Counted from the first letter of the stretch, positions 12,448-24,368 are shown. The stretch is 64,000 bases of DNA from Stereum hirsutum FP-91666 SS1 (GCF_000264905.1 NW_006763131.1:2427939-2491938); one strand, 5' to 3'. The notes: generated by a model not told the origin, from the sequence alone. Numbers and translations are program-made.

Positions 12448-13719
12448 GGGTGAGCAACAGCCTCTGTTTGAGATGTTCAGGGAACACAGAGAGAAGATCA
12501 AAGTGAGATGGTTGCAAGCTTTTATACAGTAAAAGACGTTCAGCTGAACCCGTATGGCCCGTGAGGCTCCACCGGAATAAGTCTGGTGATACTTGAGGAA
12601 GACGAGGTGCTCGCGGCCATATGGTCACACTGCATTGAAGAAGCATGCTATAGGAGATGACCCCGAAGACGATCTCTCCTGGATGCACATGTCCTCCTAG
12701 TCTTCCAGTACCTTCCATGTAAGTATACCCGGATCGTCTTCGCATCCAAACAAAGCTGCAACGGACTGTATACGATAACCAGCTATTTTGAACGATTCAC
12801 TAACCTTGCGCTCCATCGGACCAGACTGTGCGATACAAGAGCTGAAAGATGTTCTCAAAGAAGAGCATCTTGTCAATGCCGGACTAGGAGAATCAACTTG
12901 GATAGAGAGGGAGGAGATGTCGAACTTGATGCGAGGTCCGGATGCGATATATAGGAAGCCAGAGGGGCTGTTATCTCGGAAGGAAGGCGTGCCGTCAGAG
13001 TCTTGAAGGTATATTGTTTCATATACTTCTGAGAACGACACCCGTCGGTATAATGCTGCCATGGCAGACCGGATTCGCATATATGGGTGATGCACAAATG
13101 CTGATGATTCTGGAGAAAGGGGAAGATGTTAGCGGCGGCGTGTGGCACACTGCTGTGAGACAAACGCAAGCTCAAGCGCTTATGACCAGGCCCCTGTGGC
13201 CTCCTATGGCCCGGGAATTCCGCCTGTGGGCTCATAACGATGTTTCTCACCGGACAAAGACGATATCAGGTCATTCAAGTTCGGTATGGTCCTCTTCACC
13301 TCGAAATCTTCGCAATTACCTTCAGGGCTCTACGAACGTCAGTTCAAGTTGATACTGTGCTTACAGTTTGATTGAGACTTTCTCTAAGCTCTGTTGACGG
13401 TACGACATCGATAGCAGCACTGCCATTATATTCAGGTACAGTCGGTCAGCATTCAAGTACTCCGTACCCATGCGGTTTGCATGCGAGTGATAACAGGATA
13501 ATTGGGATAAGGATTACTTACGTAGCCGAGGAATATCCGTGAATTCAGAGGCCGCTTTGCCTCTCCCGGCTTCATAGAACCCCGGACCTTCTGCGAGTCT
13601 CAGTCTATCCTGTAACAAACGCTACTGATCAAGCAACCCAGCAGAAAGTGGAGACGAACATGACCGCGTTGCAGAAGGTTGCCGCGTCGAGCCACATTCG
13701 TGGATGTCGGAGCTCAAAC
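12448..13719. other. Unassigned stretch upstream of the DUF1680 gene
   Basis: About 1.27 kb without a gene I can support. The minus strand has open frames of up to 132 codons (12697-13095) and 125 codons (12873-13250), and the plus strand one of 136 codons (12942-13352). None resembles a family I know and none chains through plausible splice sites. It holds the DUF1680 promoter and possibly decayed sequence. Confidence 0.4.
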
Positions 13720-13733
13720 CACTGCGGGAAGTA
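13720..13733 (+). repeat. Left terminal inverted repeat
   Basis: CACTGCGGGAAGTA, identical to the reverse complement of 15648-15661. Preceded by AAAC. Confidence 0.85.
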
Positions 13734-14000
13734 AATCCTGTACCAAGTACAGGGTAATCCAGTAGTGGCTCGCAAAGTACCGGATTATCCTGTAGAAGTG
13801 TCACCGCCCAAAAGTACTGGCTTTTCCTGTATCTCTTGTAGCACCGGAGAAAGACCACGTAACCATGATGGACCAATGCAGAGAGTATTTCTACGATGTA
13901 TTCTACCCTTACTTAAGTACTAGCACCCATTCCAATCACTGCTGCCATTTGTAGCGAGATCACCGGAAAATCCAGTACTCCTGCAGTAAACACTGGACTC
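13733..14000. repeat. Left subterminal repeat cluster
   Basis: Degenerate copies of a 15-17-bp motif in both orientations: ACAGGGTAATCCAGTAG near 13750, CCGGATTATCCTGTAG near 13783, CCGGAAAATCCAGTA near 13964. A perfect palindrome, CCTGTAC-CAA-GTACAGG, sits at about 13737-13753. Such clusters are transposase-binding sites in CACTA-like elements (family knowledge). Confidence 0.65.
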
Positions 14001-15479
14001 CTGCTACCATGAAGGCACAGTAACATCATGTCAGTCAGGGAGACTGTCTCAAATCAGCCTAACACTTGATCCCATGGATGCTAAGTTGCAACAGTTTAGC
14101 GGACGAATACTTTGATCTGCTGGTATTTTTCCAGTAATTTTCGAATACTTATCTCAAAGGTACTGCTGCTCCATGTAGTTCAATAGTCTGATCAAAAACC
14201 ACCAGTAACTGAACATGTCATCAAAGAAGGTTTGATGCACTCGAACGGTCGTGCCAAGTCTGAGGGAATATATGCAGTTAATAACAGTGCAGACTGTTGC
14301 TGCGAACGAAGGTGCCACATCGTTACCGGAGTACGGAGTGGCGAGCGTGCCTCGGAAATTGCCGTCATTATGACGCGGTTGTTGATCCTTGTTTTGGCAC
14401 CGTTCGTCGCTTCCTTCCAACGGCCTCCATGCAGGGCATCGTCGACCTTGACATTGTATTGGTCGCCTTTCTCTATCTTGTTGACGCCATGGCCATTTAA
14501 GACCTCGACACATATTCTCTGGGTCCATCTGGGTAAACTTAGTTTTGAAATCTCTTCCCCCTACCATGACCGGTACGACTTCGATTGTGTCGCGCACTAC
14601 GCTGTCAGTGTTCATGACGCGTACCTCTGAAAACCTCCATCAGACCTCACATCCTACATATGGAGCCGGTTTGGATGTGAAGCAGATAGGTACGTGACCA
14701 GTTTTCCCCCAATGCTCTGGTAATGCATCTGGATGTGGTGGTCGGCGGTGCGGAGCAAGATGAGGCGTGAGATGCTGGATGCTGGGTTAGTGGCGGCAGC
14801 TGAGATTGACCTGACGAAGCTAGTGGGTATGGGTATGGACAAGATGATAGAACCACTCGATATCAGGGGTAGTAAGGAGTCGCTCACGTACGTACATTCT
14901 TTCCTGGTCCATCTATTGATGTTCATCGAGGATATCAAGCTAACAGTGGAGGGCTGGTGGATCTCACCGGTTTGTGGTTCCATACTACCACCCCGCCCAC
15001 AGACAAGCACGCCGGGATCTCTGACGTCACACTAGATATGTCCATCATCGCCTTGTCCTCTTTCCTCCTTGAAGTATACACGTACCTGACCGACTTGTTC
15101 TTCGCACAGCCCATCCCCTAAGATGCCACTCCCACCCAATCGACTCCTCCGGCCTCTCACCTGTTTCCAACAGCCACACCTTTCATGGCTTCCAGCCGTG
15201 GACGAGAAAGTAGTCGTACAACTGAGGTGAGTACGTTATCTTCTTGCCGTCCATTGTTACAGGTTCATCGCTGTTTGTGCCACTTGACAGTGGTCTGTCC
15301 GCGACTTGATGAATGGTCGAAGAATGTGAAGGCATATCTAGTACAGTGTCCGTGTGTTTTGAGTTCTGTATGTAACTAGTAGTGTATAGTTTCCAGCAAT
15401 ACATGCCGTTGTTGGCCCCAAAGTGATGTGTGTAACACACCAGAAAACCTCGTGAAAGGTGCTGGGCTACCCTGTGCAA

Positions 15480-15647
15480 TCTTACAGGATTGTCCAGTGA
15501 AAAGTGACAAAAGTTACCGGGGAATCCAGTACTGCATACAGGAGAATCCAGTACTTTACTACAGGAAAATCCGGTAGTTATCCGGTACTCTGTACAGGAT
15601 TGTCCTGTAAGATGCCTACAGGATGATCCGGTAGTTTCTACTGGTGA
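15480..15647. repeat. Right subterminal repeat cluster
   Basis: At least six copies of the same motif, among them ACAGGATTGTCCAGTG, CCGGGGAATCCAGTA, ACAGGAGAATCCAGTA, ACAGGAAAATCCGGTAG, ACAGGATTGTCCTGTA and ACAGGATGATCCGGTAG. They are almost continuous up to the right end. Confidence 0.7.
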
Positions 15648-15661
15648 TACTTCCCGCAGTG
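15648..15661 (-). repeat. Right terminal inverted repeat
   Basis: TACTTCCCGCAGTG, the reverse complement of the left end; followed by AAAC, the presumed target-site duplication. Confidence 0.85.
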
Positions 15662-15774
15662 AAACGAGCTTACCCCAAGCCCAGCCACCGTGGTGGCGGC
15701 GTGGCCTCTCTCAGAGACATACCGCTCATTCTCACTCGAGTGAACTCGCTTGTTTATTTTGTTTCCATATTCTT

Positions 15775-18700
15775 ATGCCTGACAGCAGCAATACTGCACG
15801 ATATGAAGTTGCTATTCGCCAACTTCGAGGCATGAAGATCAGTGTTGACACCCATTTCCCGGCGTTCGCGCAGGTCTGTTTCATCTCCCAGCCCTCCATA
15901 CTCATTCAGTCTCTGGCCTCTAAGCTTGACTTTCCAATAACCTACGTAGGAATGCGCACTCGCGATTATCGGCTTGTACCAAGGCACACTTGATCGCTCA
16001 AGAGCTCAGGCTGACCTGGGGCCTAGCTGTCGCACTCGACAGCGTAGGAAGCGGGCTGCTAATGACCTTGTCCAACAGCGTCGCCTTACTGCCGAACGCA
16101 GACACGACTCATCTCAAGAGTATCAAGAAGCTCTGGCTATTCACAGTGAGCAAATGACCCAAGCCAGGTCTGAGCTAGCGAGTATGCAGTCTTGTCGAGA
16201 TGAATTCCACTTCGGACAGGTCAACATCTTGAAAACGCTTTCTGTTAGATTGCCTGTCTCTAACCTTTTGCGGTCAGAGCATGTCTTCTACTGTGTGTCG
16301 CAAGCTGGCCAACATGCTCGAAGTCGAGCAGTCCCACCGCCCTCAGCCACACTCTCATCTAGGAAAGGACAACATACTCAAGGTCCTACCTCGCTTTGAT
16401 CATAAATACAACATATTAGCTGGTCGGAAGCACCTACTGAGCAAGGATGGTAGTGAACTCGAGTGCGGATGCCTCCCGCATTTCTCAGTATGCAGTTGGA
16501 AGGATCCTCTGAAGTGGCTTGCGCATGAGCCTGAAATTTGGGAAGGCCTCATGGTCCCATACTCAATGAAGAAGGATAAAGAGTTCGCCGCGCTTCATAG
16601 GTCTTCACACAAGAGTGACTCTGACGCCTTTGTGGCGCTCTTTCCCAGGAATAGTTGGGCTCAGGAGGTCGCTGTATGTGGCGAGAGCTGGATTCAGCAA
16701 TCTGGTGGTACAGGGACGACTCGGATACTTGATGATGAAACCGTCCGAAGCTGGTGTAAGAGAGCGGCAAAGAATCTTGTGACGTTGGCCAAGGTGAGTC
16801 TCCTGCTCGCATATGTCTGGCACTTATACTTAGGCACCTGACAATTATTCCTTGAGTCTCTCAAACAAGAGGACTACGAACTAGAGTGTCGGATGTTCAA
16901 CTTGGCAAGGAGCCTTTGTCCTCAGGAGTTTTGTCGTATCGAACAATCCTGCTCTTTTCCTCAGGCTCACCAGCCAAATACCGTCTTTGGTCGGATCAAC
17001 TTGGCACACACACAATTTTCTGATTGGACTAGGGAGGAAAGTATCATCGAGTGGCTAATTTACGAGTACAAGATCTTTCATACTCTGCAAGAGCATGACA
17101 GAGGAAAGGAAGCTCGATGGCGGAAGTTATGTGAAGACGGCCGCAGGGAAAAGGGATGCCTAGGGGAGGATGCAAGGTAAGATATACTTGATTCAGTTTG
17201 TCGTCGTTCGGCGCTAAGAAAATAACGAAATATAGAAAGCTTTGGGCCGAACGAATCCTGAAATATCACAAGGGCGAGATTGAAAAGGCTCAGGCTGAAA
17301 TCCCTCTCGCAAAGAAGCAGGATCTAGCTGATAGCCTTCAAAGGGTATACCAATGGCAATGCATGATATCGCAACTGATCTCGGCTGATGTTTGTTTATC
17401 TTCTTAGTTGCGGCAGTGTAGGGAGCTTGACCATGAGATGAGTCGTGATTTGTTCATGCTCATCCGGAATGTCCTGGGGGGTGCCACCAATCTATCTCCG
17501 GAGCTCTTTATACGCTCACAGGACATAGTTTTCCCGTGCGCAAGGGCAATGGAAGGTGGTACTGCTACCGTTCGCCGAGGTGTTTTTCGACAGCATGTGG
17601 ACGTAGCTGTCAAACAGTTCCATTTGAAAGGGAGTAACGAGAGGATTCTGATCGAGCGTCAAAACGTATGTGTGCGTTCCTCTCATACGATCCGCTGTCT
17701 GATCTCAGCTCTATCCAGCGCCTCCTCTCGGAAGTATGGACATGGCATGAATTGTGTCGAGGTCAACCTAAGGAAATACTGCCGATACATGGTGTTCTCA
17801 TTTCCGGCATGGACCGCCCTTCCTCATTTGAAAATAATGATGTCTCAGTCATTAGCGAGTGGATGCCAAATGGGACTGCCGTGGATTATTTCAGAAAGTC
17901 GTCAGAGCCCGAGCGTGTCGCGTTTGTGCGAAGTTGTTGTTCTCCGCACATGCGTTGAAACTGACGTTCTCCCAACAGGTCAGGTCCATTGTAGATGCTC
18001 TTTCTTGGCTTCACGACAAACGCGACATAGTCCATGGCGATATCAAAGGTGTCAGTGTAGTCTAATCTTCTTCTAGCGACGAGGGACTCATTCCCTCATC
18101 AATTTTATTTTTCGATTTTTGCGCAGGTCAATATCCTAGTGGATGCGAAAGGCAATCCTCGGTTAGCAGACTTTGGTCTCACCCTGCATGCTTATCTTGA
18201 CATGGACGTCCCTATCGGAGGTGCGCTTACACATTATTCAGGCTCCACAATGTGAACTCAACTCTGGATTTTTACTGCTTACAGCTGTGAACACGCACGC
18301 GGGATCCTACTGCTGGATGGCACCAGAACGCTTCTTCCCTGCAATTTCTGGCAAGAACACTCGAAAACCCACAAAGGCCAGTGATGTGTACTCATTTGCC
18401 ATGCTCGTCATAGAGGTTTGTGCTTCAAATGTGCGTAAACTTGTTCACTTATACTTTGTTCCAGTTATACACCGGCGATTTACCTATGAAGCATATGGGT
18501 TATACGACCCCCCAATCGCTGGGTGCCTTCCATGAAAACCCTAATTCACCGCGCTTGAAACGACCACTTGCTGTCCCGAAGCGCATGTGGCGAATTGTTC
18601 GGAAATGTGCTCAACGTGACGAGAAGATGCGCCCGTCAATGCATGAGGTGAAGAGGGACATGCTCGAGTATGACCGATCATCCTCGACGTCAGTGTTTTA

Positions 18701-18875
18701 CCTTGTGACAGATCTTTTTCGCCTGGAGGTGCTGAGACTCGTTGACTGGCAGGGCGTTCTTCGGCAGGCAATTGACATCCTGGCGAAGCCGCTCATGGCT
18801 CAGGACCGTCTGTGCTGTCTAGAGATCCCATTGAGTCCTGATCACCATGTATCCCTTGCTTTTAACACGTCCTAA
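15775..18875 (+). CDS. Protein kinase (TKL-like) with a coiled-coil N-terminal half
   Basis: A predicted Ser/Thr or Tyr-like kinase. The ATG at 15775 opens a first exon to 15873 that joins in frame to 15950. The N-terminal about 400 residues are not a family I know; they contain charged helical stretches (EYQEALAIHSEQMTQARSEL) and later KYHKGEIEKAQAEIPLAKKQ, probably coiled coil. The kinase domain starts near 17500: a degenerate glycine loop (EGGTATVRRGVF), VAVK lysine, HGDIKGVNILV (HGD in place of HRD, about 18033), DFGL, and GSYCWMAPERF with the APE motif. The C-lobe reads KASDVYSFAMLVIELYTGDLP and ends with MRPSMHEVKRDML. All catalytic residues except the HRD Arg are present. At least ten short introns. 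The 3' end is less certain: I use the stop at 18875. Its promoter is confined to 113 bp between the transposon end and the ATG, or lies inside the transposon. Confidence 0.75.
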
Positions 18876-19163
18876 TATATATCAGTGCCCCTCTGGATTT
18901 TCGCCTTCCAGGCGGTGACAATAGGAATGAATCTTACAGCTCACCGGCTGCCAGAAAAGCGTGCTCTAACTGTGCGGCGCTACCGTTACCTTGGACTGCC
19001 TATTAATACACAGAACAAACCTCAAGCACGAATGTTCCAGAACTTCCCATCCCAACTACAGGTGACCCCACGCATGGTGAAGGGTACATGAATGGGTACC
19101 TAGCGCGAACAGCGCCCCCATCCTCGGCGCGACCATTCCTTTCTCAAAGTATCCGAATCCACC

Positions 19164-20789
19164 ATGCCATCCTGCGGCTTCTTTGACCCCAGACTCAAGC
19201 GAGTAGCAGCCATGTTCGGGATTGGTTCACGTTCCTATGGTATGCTCTGTTGTGAAAAGTAATCGCCATACCCCGAGTATTTCACACTGAGATATCGACT
19301 GCATAGAATTTGAACACGACATCTACAATGGCGCTGTCGCCGATGACAACAATGTCCGTACCAGAGCCCTCATAAAGATCGTGGGCGACAGCAAACACCG
19401 GAAAATTTTCACGAGTTGCGCACAATCTCTGAGGGGAACCTCTGCACAAAGGTTCCTCGACGCCTGTTTCGCTGTAGGTCACACTTCAATATGCACCTCA
19501 TGGTCCGCATGCTAAACACGACGTCCGCGGTGCTTCTCGCTGTGGTGTTGGGCAGCTAGTCGAATGCGGCCACTTACAGACCGTCGATGCGGACAACCGG
19601 CTGCAACATCGGACGTTGAAGCTTCTGAGAAATCTGGCGCGAGATAGCGGATTGATTCCAGCAGGTCTTCGAGTAATGGGTGGACTCACAGACATCGAGC
19701 CTTTTCCTGGTATTGCATCTAACACCGTTCAGAGAGCGCGATACGGGGGGATCACAGTCGTGTTAAAAAGGATGAATACCAACCTTCCCGGTCCATCAGG
19801 AGCCAATGGAAAAAAGGTGTGTAAATCAGAGAACACAACACACCATATCGAGGTAGAACATCTTGGAGAATTGTCGTTGATTTCGATGATCGCACAGGAG
19901 CTCTTGCAAGAATCCTTGATCTGGCGTGCCCTCCGCCACCCGCATATCGTTCCTCTTCTGGGCGTCACTGAATCGCCTGCGGGAACGCTGCATGTGGTGT
20001 CCGAGTACCTGCCTTTGCGTTCAATCATGGATTTCAGAGGAACGCTTATTGGACCTGAGAATCTTGATGTCCTCGCCCGAGTAAGCACCTTCAAGAGTTG
20101 AAATCATTATTCGGAACGTAGCTGATATACATACCTCAGCTCACCGAGATTGCAAGTGCATTGGTCTACCTGCATCATGAGCAGATCATACACGGTGACC
20201 TCTGCGGTGTGCGTGCCACTAAAATAACAGGTTTCCGTATTGAAACCTAATGGGGGTTTTTTTTTCGAAATGAAGGATAATGTGTTGATGGTGAACGAAC
20301 ACTCTGCAGCCTTGTGCGACTTTGGATTGTCCTCCATGGACGCTGCTACTAGAACGACGAACGTAGAGGTTCAAATCGGCGGGCGCATCGCATATCAGGC
20401 ACCCGAAACGCTTTCGTACCCTCCCGAACGCAAATCATTTGCGTCGGATGTCTTTGCATTTGGAAGCTTATGCTACGAGGTACGCATGTGCGCAAAGAGA
20501 AAAGCAGTTATGGTGCTGAACGTTGTCAATGGCCCCGAAGATTTATCAAGGTGCTCCTCCCCTTCATGGCCTCAACACGCAACAACAACTCAATACCATG
20601 CGAGAAGGTATCCTCAACTACACCCGGATGATACGGCCGCAAGCTTCCACACAGCTGCAGGCAGCAACAAGAGTCATCGACATGCCCATATTTGTGTGGG
20701 ATACAGTCAGGAGATGCTGGAGAGCTAAATCCGGAAGACCAACAATGGAGAGAGTGTCGCGGGCATTGGAGATGCAACGCCTGCTTTAG
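19164..20789 (+). CDS. Atypical protein kinase (TKL-like), HGD type
   Basis: A second kinase, tandem to the first. The ATG at 19164 gives MPSCGFFDPRLKRVAAMFGIG; in-frame splices follow to SAQRFLDACFA and LVECGHLQTVDADNRLQHRTLKLLRNLARDSGLIP, the helical lead-in common to Agaricomycete kinases. In the kinase domain the glycine-rich loop is not recognisable (GIASNTVQRARYGG), but VVLKRM supplies the ATP lysine. The alpha-C helix reads QELLQESLIWRAL and is followed by RHPHIVPLLGVT. The catalytic loop, rebuilt across an intron that starts at a GTGCGT donor, is HGDLCGDNVLM: Asp and Asn are kept, the HRD Arg is Gly and the usual Lys is Cys. DFGLSS and AYQAPE follow. It could be a weak kinase or a pseudokinase. 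An upstream exon cannot be excluded. Confidence 0.72.
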
Positions 20790-21804
20790 GCAAACCGGAT
20801 ACAGGACCTTTGGGTGCTGGTAGACGGTCTCGTCCGCACATATTCATACGCTCGTGAGCTTGTTGCATTACATAGCGTGCCCGGACAATGAAGACCATGG
20901 CTGGCTGTATGTACGTGTTTCAACCGTCGAAAAGGTAAGGTGCGCATTACCATGAGACAAAATCCCTGAATCATGCACCCGCAAAGGTTTACACAGCGAA
21001 AACGAGTTACTTGGGATCAACGCGTGCCAGGCTGTGTTCTCCGCGGCCAATATTAAGGCTAACACCTGTTAACCACGAGTAACAACCCAAATCTATTGGG
21101 AAAGACTCACCGTCGATCGCCGAGTCTGCCGATGCAAGAAGTGCAGCGCAATTATTGCGTAGTCAGAGCGTCGTAGCCAAAGAGTAACTGAAGCCCCACA
21201 GGTTGCGTGAGGTCCTTCATGAAGCAGCATGATGATACCGCATCGACCTCTACTTCGAAGAGGGGAAGAAATTTGACGTCGAGAGCCGTCACTGGCAGCC
21301 TTTTGAAATCGCGATCATGGCAAGTGTCAGATAGATTCCCGATGTGAAGGGGAACCAGTACGGTGCGACAGATATATGAGCACTGGTCTCCATGTCTCAT
21401 ACAAGACGGTGCCTCTTTGCGAGACCCACTGGTCATAAGCTGAGAGAGCCGTAGAGGATTCTGATTCTGATTTTCCTCAAGTTCGCGGTCCGTCCCGAGG
21501 AGCAGGCACGGAGAACTGCAATTTGTAATTTGACGCCAAGACGCTCACGTGCTCGGATGCGGGGTAAAGAGGCCTTTACTTCAGGAGCCAGGATCCGAAT
21601 TTAGGACGACGATGTTGACTGTCATCGGCAGCAAACAATCTAAGTTGCCTGCTCGGCGCGGATGCGGCCATCGAACAGCCCAGAAAAAGATGGTCCCACG
21701 AATTTACTTTCTTTTTCTCAGCGCCTGTTTCCAGCCAGCCTCCGCGTACCCTCGCCTCCGCGCTTCCTCTCCTTTCCTTCATCCGCCCTCGACTGGCATC
21801 CACC
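20790..21804. other. Intergenic upstream of the GH72 gene
   Basis: About 1 kb without a supported gene. A 94-codon ATG-to-stop frame on the minus strand (21152-21436) resembles nothing I know. Just before the next gene is a pyrimidine-rich tract (about 21705-21800), usual for fungal core promoters, and CACGTG at about 21546. Confidence 0.45.
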
Positions 21805-23896
21805 ATGTTCTCCATCTCTGGCCTGCTCAAGGTCTCTGCCATTGTCTCGGCATTTCTGACCAGCGCGAACGCCATCAGCAATGTTACCAGGTCTGGGAGA
21901 TACCTCTACAACTCGGATGGCAGCAGGTTTTACATCAAGGGTGTTGCCTACCAGGAGCAGGGTGAGCACCCGCACTACTCGACCTCTTCAGCTGTGATGT
22001 CTGACAGCTCCCTTTATTATAGGTGCTGTTGACGAGAACTCGGCTTTTCTTGAACCTTCGAGCTTTATTGATCCCCTCAGCAGCGGAACGAACTGCACGC
22101 GGGATCTGCCCTTCCTTCAACAGCTCGGCGTGAACACTATTCGAGTGTATAGGTAATATCTGACTTAGACATGGTTCCGAGTCACCTCTTTTGCTTACAA
22201 TTCAAAAACCAGCGTCAACTCTTCTTTGGACCACGACGACTGCATGTCCACGTTCAGCAGCGCCGGGATATACACCATGTCCGTCTCTGTAGTTTTCCGC
22301 CCCATGCCCTTCATACACTAATATTTTCCTACAGCATCGACTTGTCCCTTCCTCTCACCGGTTCTATCTCTCGCACTTCTCCTGCATGGACGACCGACCT
22401 TCTCGATGAGTACATCGAGACCATAAACACCTTCTCAAAGTACGACAACGTCCTCGCCTACAACGTGGGTAATGAGGTCGTGTCCGGCTTGAATGAGTCT
22501 GCCGCGATCACATTTGTGAAAGCCGCAGCTCGCGATGTGAAGGCTTACTTGTAAGCAGCACCACTCCTCCCACCGTCAGGTAGGCTTGTGAGCTAAGTTT
22601 ATCTATTTTTAGGTCATCGAAATCCCTGTCGACGCTCGTTGGTTATGCCGCTATCGACGGTTCAGACGATTTCATTGGACCTATCTCGAACTATCTCTCC
22701 TGTGATCCCTCCAACTCCAACTCTGGAAGCACTGCTATCGATATTTTCGGTCTCAACAACTAGTACGTTATTCTTGTCGTCGTGCCACTCTCAGTGAGAC
22801 TGATGAATGGAACAGCCGGTGGTGTGGAGATTCGAGCTTTGACTCAGCATACTCGGGTGTCGAAGCCCTTTTCTCTGGCTACAATGTTGTGGCTTACTTC
22901 TCCGAATTCGGGTGCAATGATCCCTCGCCTCGTGTCTGGACCGAAGTTGGTTCCCTCTTCAGCAGTCAGATGTCCGATGTTTGGTCTGGCGGCCTCGCAT
23001 TCTCTTACTTCCCCGCTGAGAGTGCACAGGTAAGGTTAACATCTATCTCCATTTCTCGAACTTTTCTGAATTTTTATCTCATACAGGGCCAGTTTGGTAT
23101 GGTTACGATCAATAGTGACAACTCTGTCACCACGAGCACTGATTTCGACAACCTCAAGACCCAACTCGGTCAAGTCTCGCCTCCGAACAGTCCCTCTTCC
23201 GGCAGCTCGTCTTCCTCGTTCCCTTCCTGCCCAGCAGAGAACTCTACATTCCTCGCTTCTACTTCGCTTCCACCCACGCCTGTTGACTCCGCGTGCTCTT
23301 GCCTTGCAACTAGTGTTAGCTGTCAGTTCACCCCGACGCAAGATCCCGACGCTGTCGTCGGTGATCTCTTGAACCAAGCTTGCGGCTTGCTCGGAGAGCA
23401 AGGTGGAAGCTGCGATGACATCGCCGCGAATGGAACGACGGGGTCTTATGGATCTGTCTCTCCTTGTGATGCTTGTACGTGTCCATTCATCATCATCCTT
23501 TTCCGGGCTCGTTGCCTTCCGTACTGACATTCCTTGCTCCGATGGATAGCCACGAAACTCGCCTACGTGTTTTCTCTATACTACGAGAAGACCAACAAAG
23601 CCTCCACGTCCTGTGATTTCAGTGGTAACGCAACCATCAGCCGATCCAACTCTCTCTCCGCGCCCAGCGCCGCAAGTTCATGTCTCGCCAGTGCCTCTGG
23701 AACTTCCGTGCCCGTTCTCGCCTCCTCGGCTAGCGGAACCGCGACGGGCGCAGGGTCAGGTAGTAGCTCCACTGCAAGCTCGGGAAGTGGGAACAGTAGC
23801 GGCGCGGTGGCGACGGCGGACATGGGTGCAGGTTTGAGAGGATTAGTAGCGGTGATTGGGATGACGGTCATGAGTGGCTGGTGGGTTCTTGCGTGA
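21805..23896 (+). CDS. 1,3-beta-glucanosyltransferase, GH72 with X8 domain (Gas1 family)
   Basis: A cell-wall enzyme that cuts and re-joins beta-1,3-glucan chains at the plasma membrane. Signal peptide MFSISGLLKVSAIVSAFLTSANA. The GH72 core starts ISNVTRSGRYLYNSDGSRFYIKGVAYQEQ, then QLGVNTIRVY, IIDLSLP, and NVGNEV with the acid/base Glu (about 22468-22479). The nucleophile Glu is in AYFSEFGCNDPSPR (22901-22912). SGGLAFSYFPAE closes the barrel. A Ser/Pro linker leads to a cysteine-rich X8/CBM43 module (about 23215-23690, CSCLATSVSCQF ... CDASTKLAYVFSLYY ... CDFSGNATI). The protein ends in a Ser/Gly/Thr-rich stretch and a hydrophobic tail (GLRGLVAVIGMTVMSGWWVLA), the layout of a GPI-anchor signal. 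About seven short introns. The start is the first ATG after a pyrimidine-rich leader. Confidence 0.95.
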
Positions 23897-24368
23897 AAAT
23901 ATGTTGAATGAACGAACATCACGAGACGACAGGATGTTTAGTATCGTGGACTTTCTTGTGTTATATTCGTTGACCTATGAGTACACTGTTCCCGTTTAGT
24001 TTTGACATCTTGTATAATCGGTTTGTAGGCAGCTGTCATGCCGTACCCGGACTCGGACGCTTTTGGACCCGACTTGTTACTATAGGGGTAGCACTACATT
24101 ACACACTCTTTCTTGACTGTCGATGTCATTATTATCTTGAAGTAGCCCACATTGGACGGTAATTGACACCATACCTATTTCTATTCCACTCGTTGGCACA
24201 GTGCTTCCAGAGAATAGCGACCACGGGTAAATAGCAGACAAGACGCCTGTAAATTGAGCACGGGCCATCGGAGTAGATCGGAGTATCTAGCGGAGTTTGA
24301 AGCAGACTTGATGAGGTGTGAGAAAAACGCGGCCATCGCATTTTGCAGACGTCGACGCACTCCTAACT
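23897..24368. other. Intergenic between the GH72 and RRM genes
   Basis: 472 bp holding the 3' end of the GH72 gene and the promoter of the RRM protein, which are in tandem. No feature was recognised. Confidence 0.45.

Larger units (their letters stand above)
13720..15661. mobile_element. Non-autonomous TIR DNA transposon, 1942 bp
   Basis: The ends are perfect inverted repeats of CACTGCGGGAAGTA (13720-13733 and, inverted, 15648-15661). AAAC stands directly outside both ends (13716-13719 and 15662-15665), consistent with a 4-bp target-site duplication. Inside each end are many copies of a degenerate subterminal motif, roughly CAGGANNATCCRGTA. This architecture of a short CACTG-type terminal repeat plus clustered subterminal repeats resembles CACTA/EnSpm-like elements, although those usually duplicate 2-3 bp. 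No transposase is recognisable: interior open frames reach about 153 codons (14154-14615, minus) and match nothing I know. It therefore looks like a deletion derivative moved in trans. Confidence 0.8.

Noticed and set aside
12697..13250. Overlapping minus-strand open frames of 125-132 codons
   Set aside because: No recognisable family, no consistent splice chain and no convincing start; left as unassigned sequence.
14154..15035. Open frames inside the TIR element as a transposase
   Set aside because: The frames on both strands are short, unrelated to each other and lack any DDE- or RNase H-like pattern that I can see.
21152..21436. 94-codon ATG-to-stop frame on the minus strand
   Set aside because: Length is near chance expectation and the sequence shows no domain or signal.
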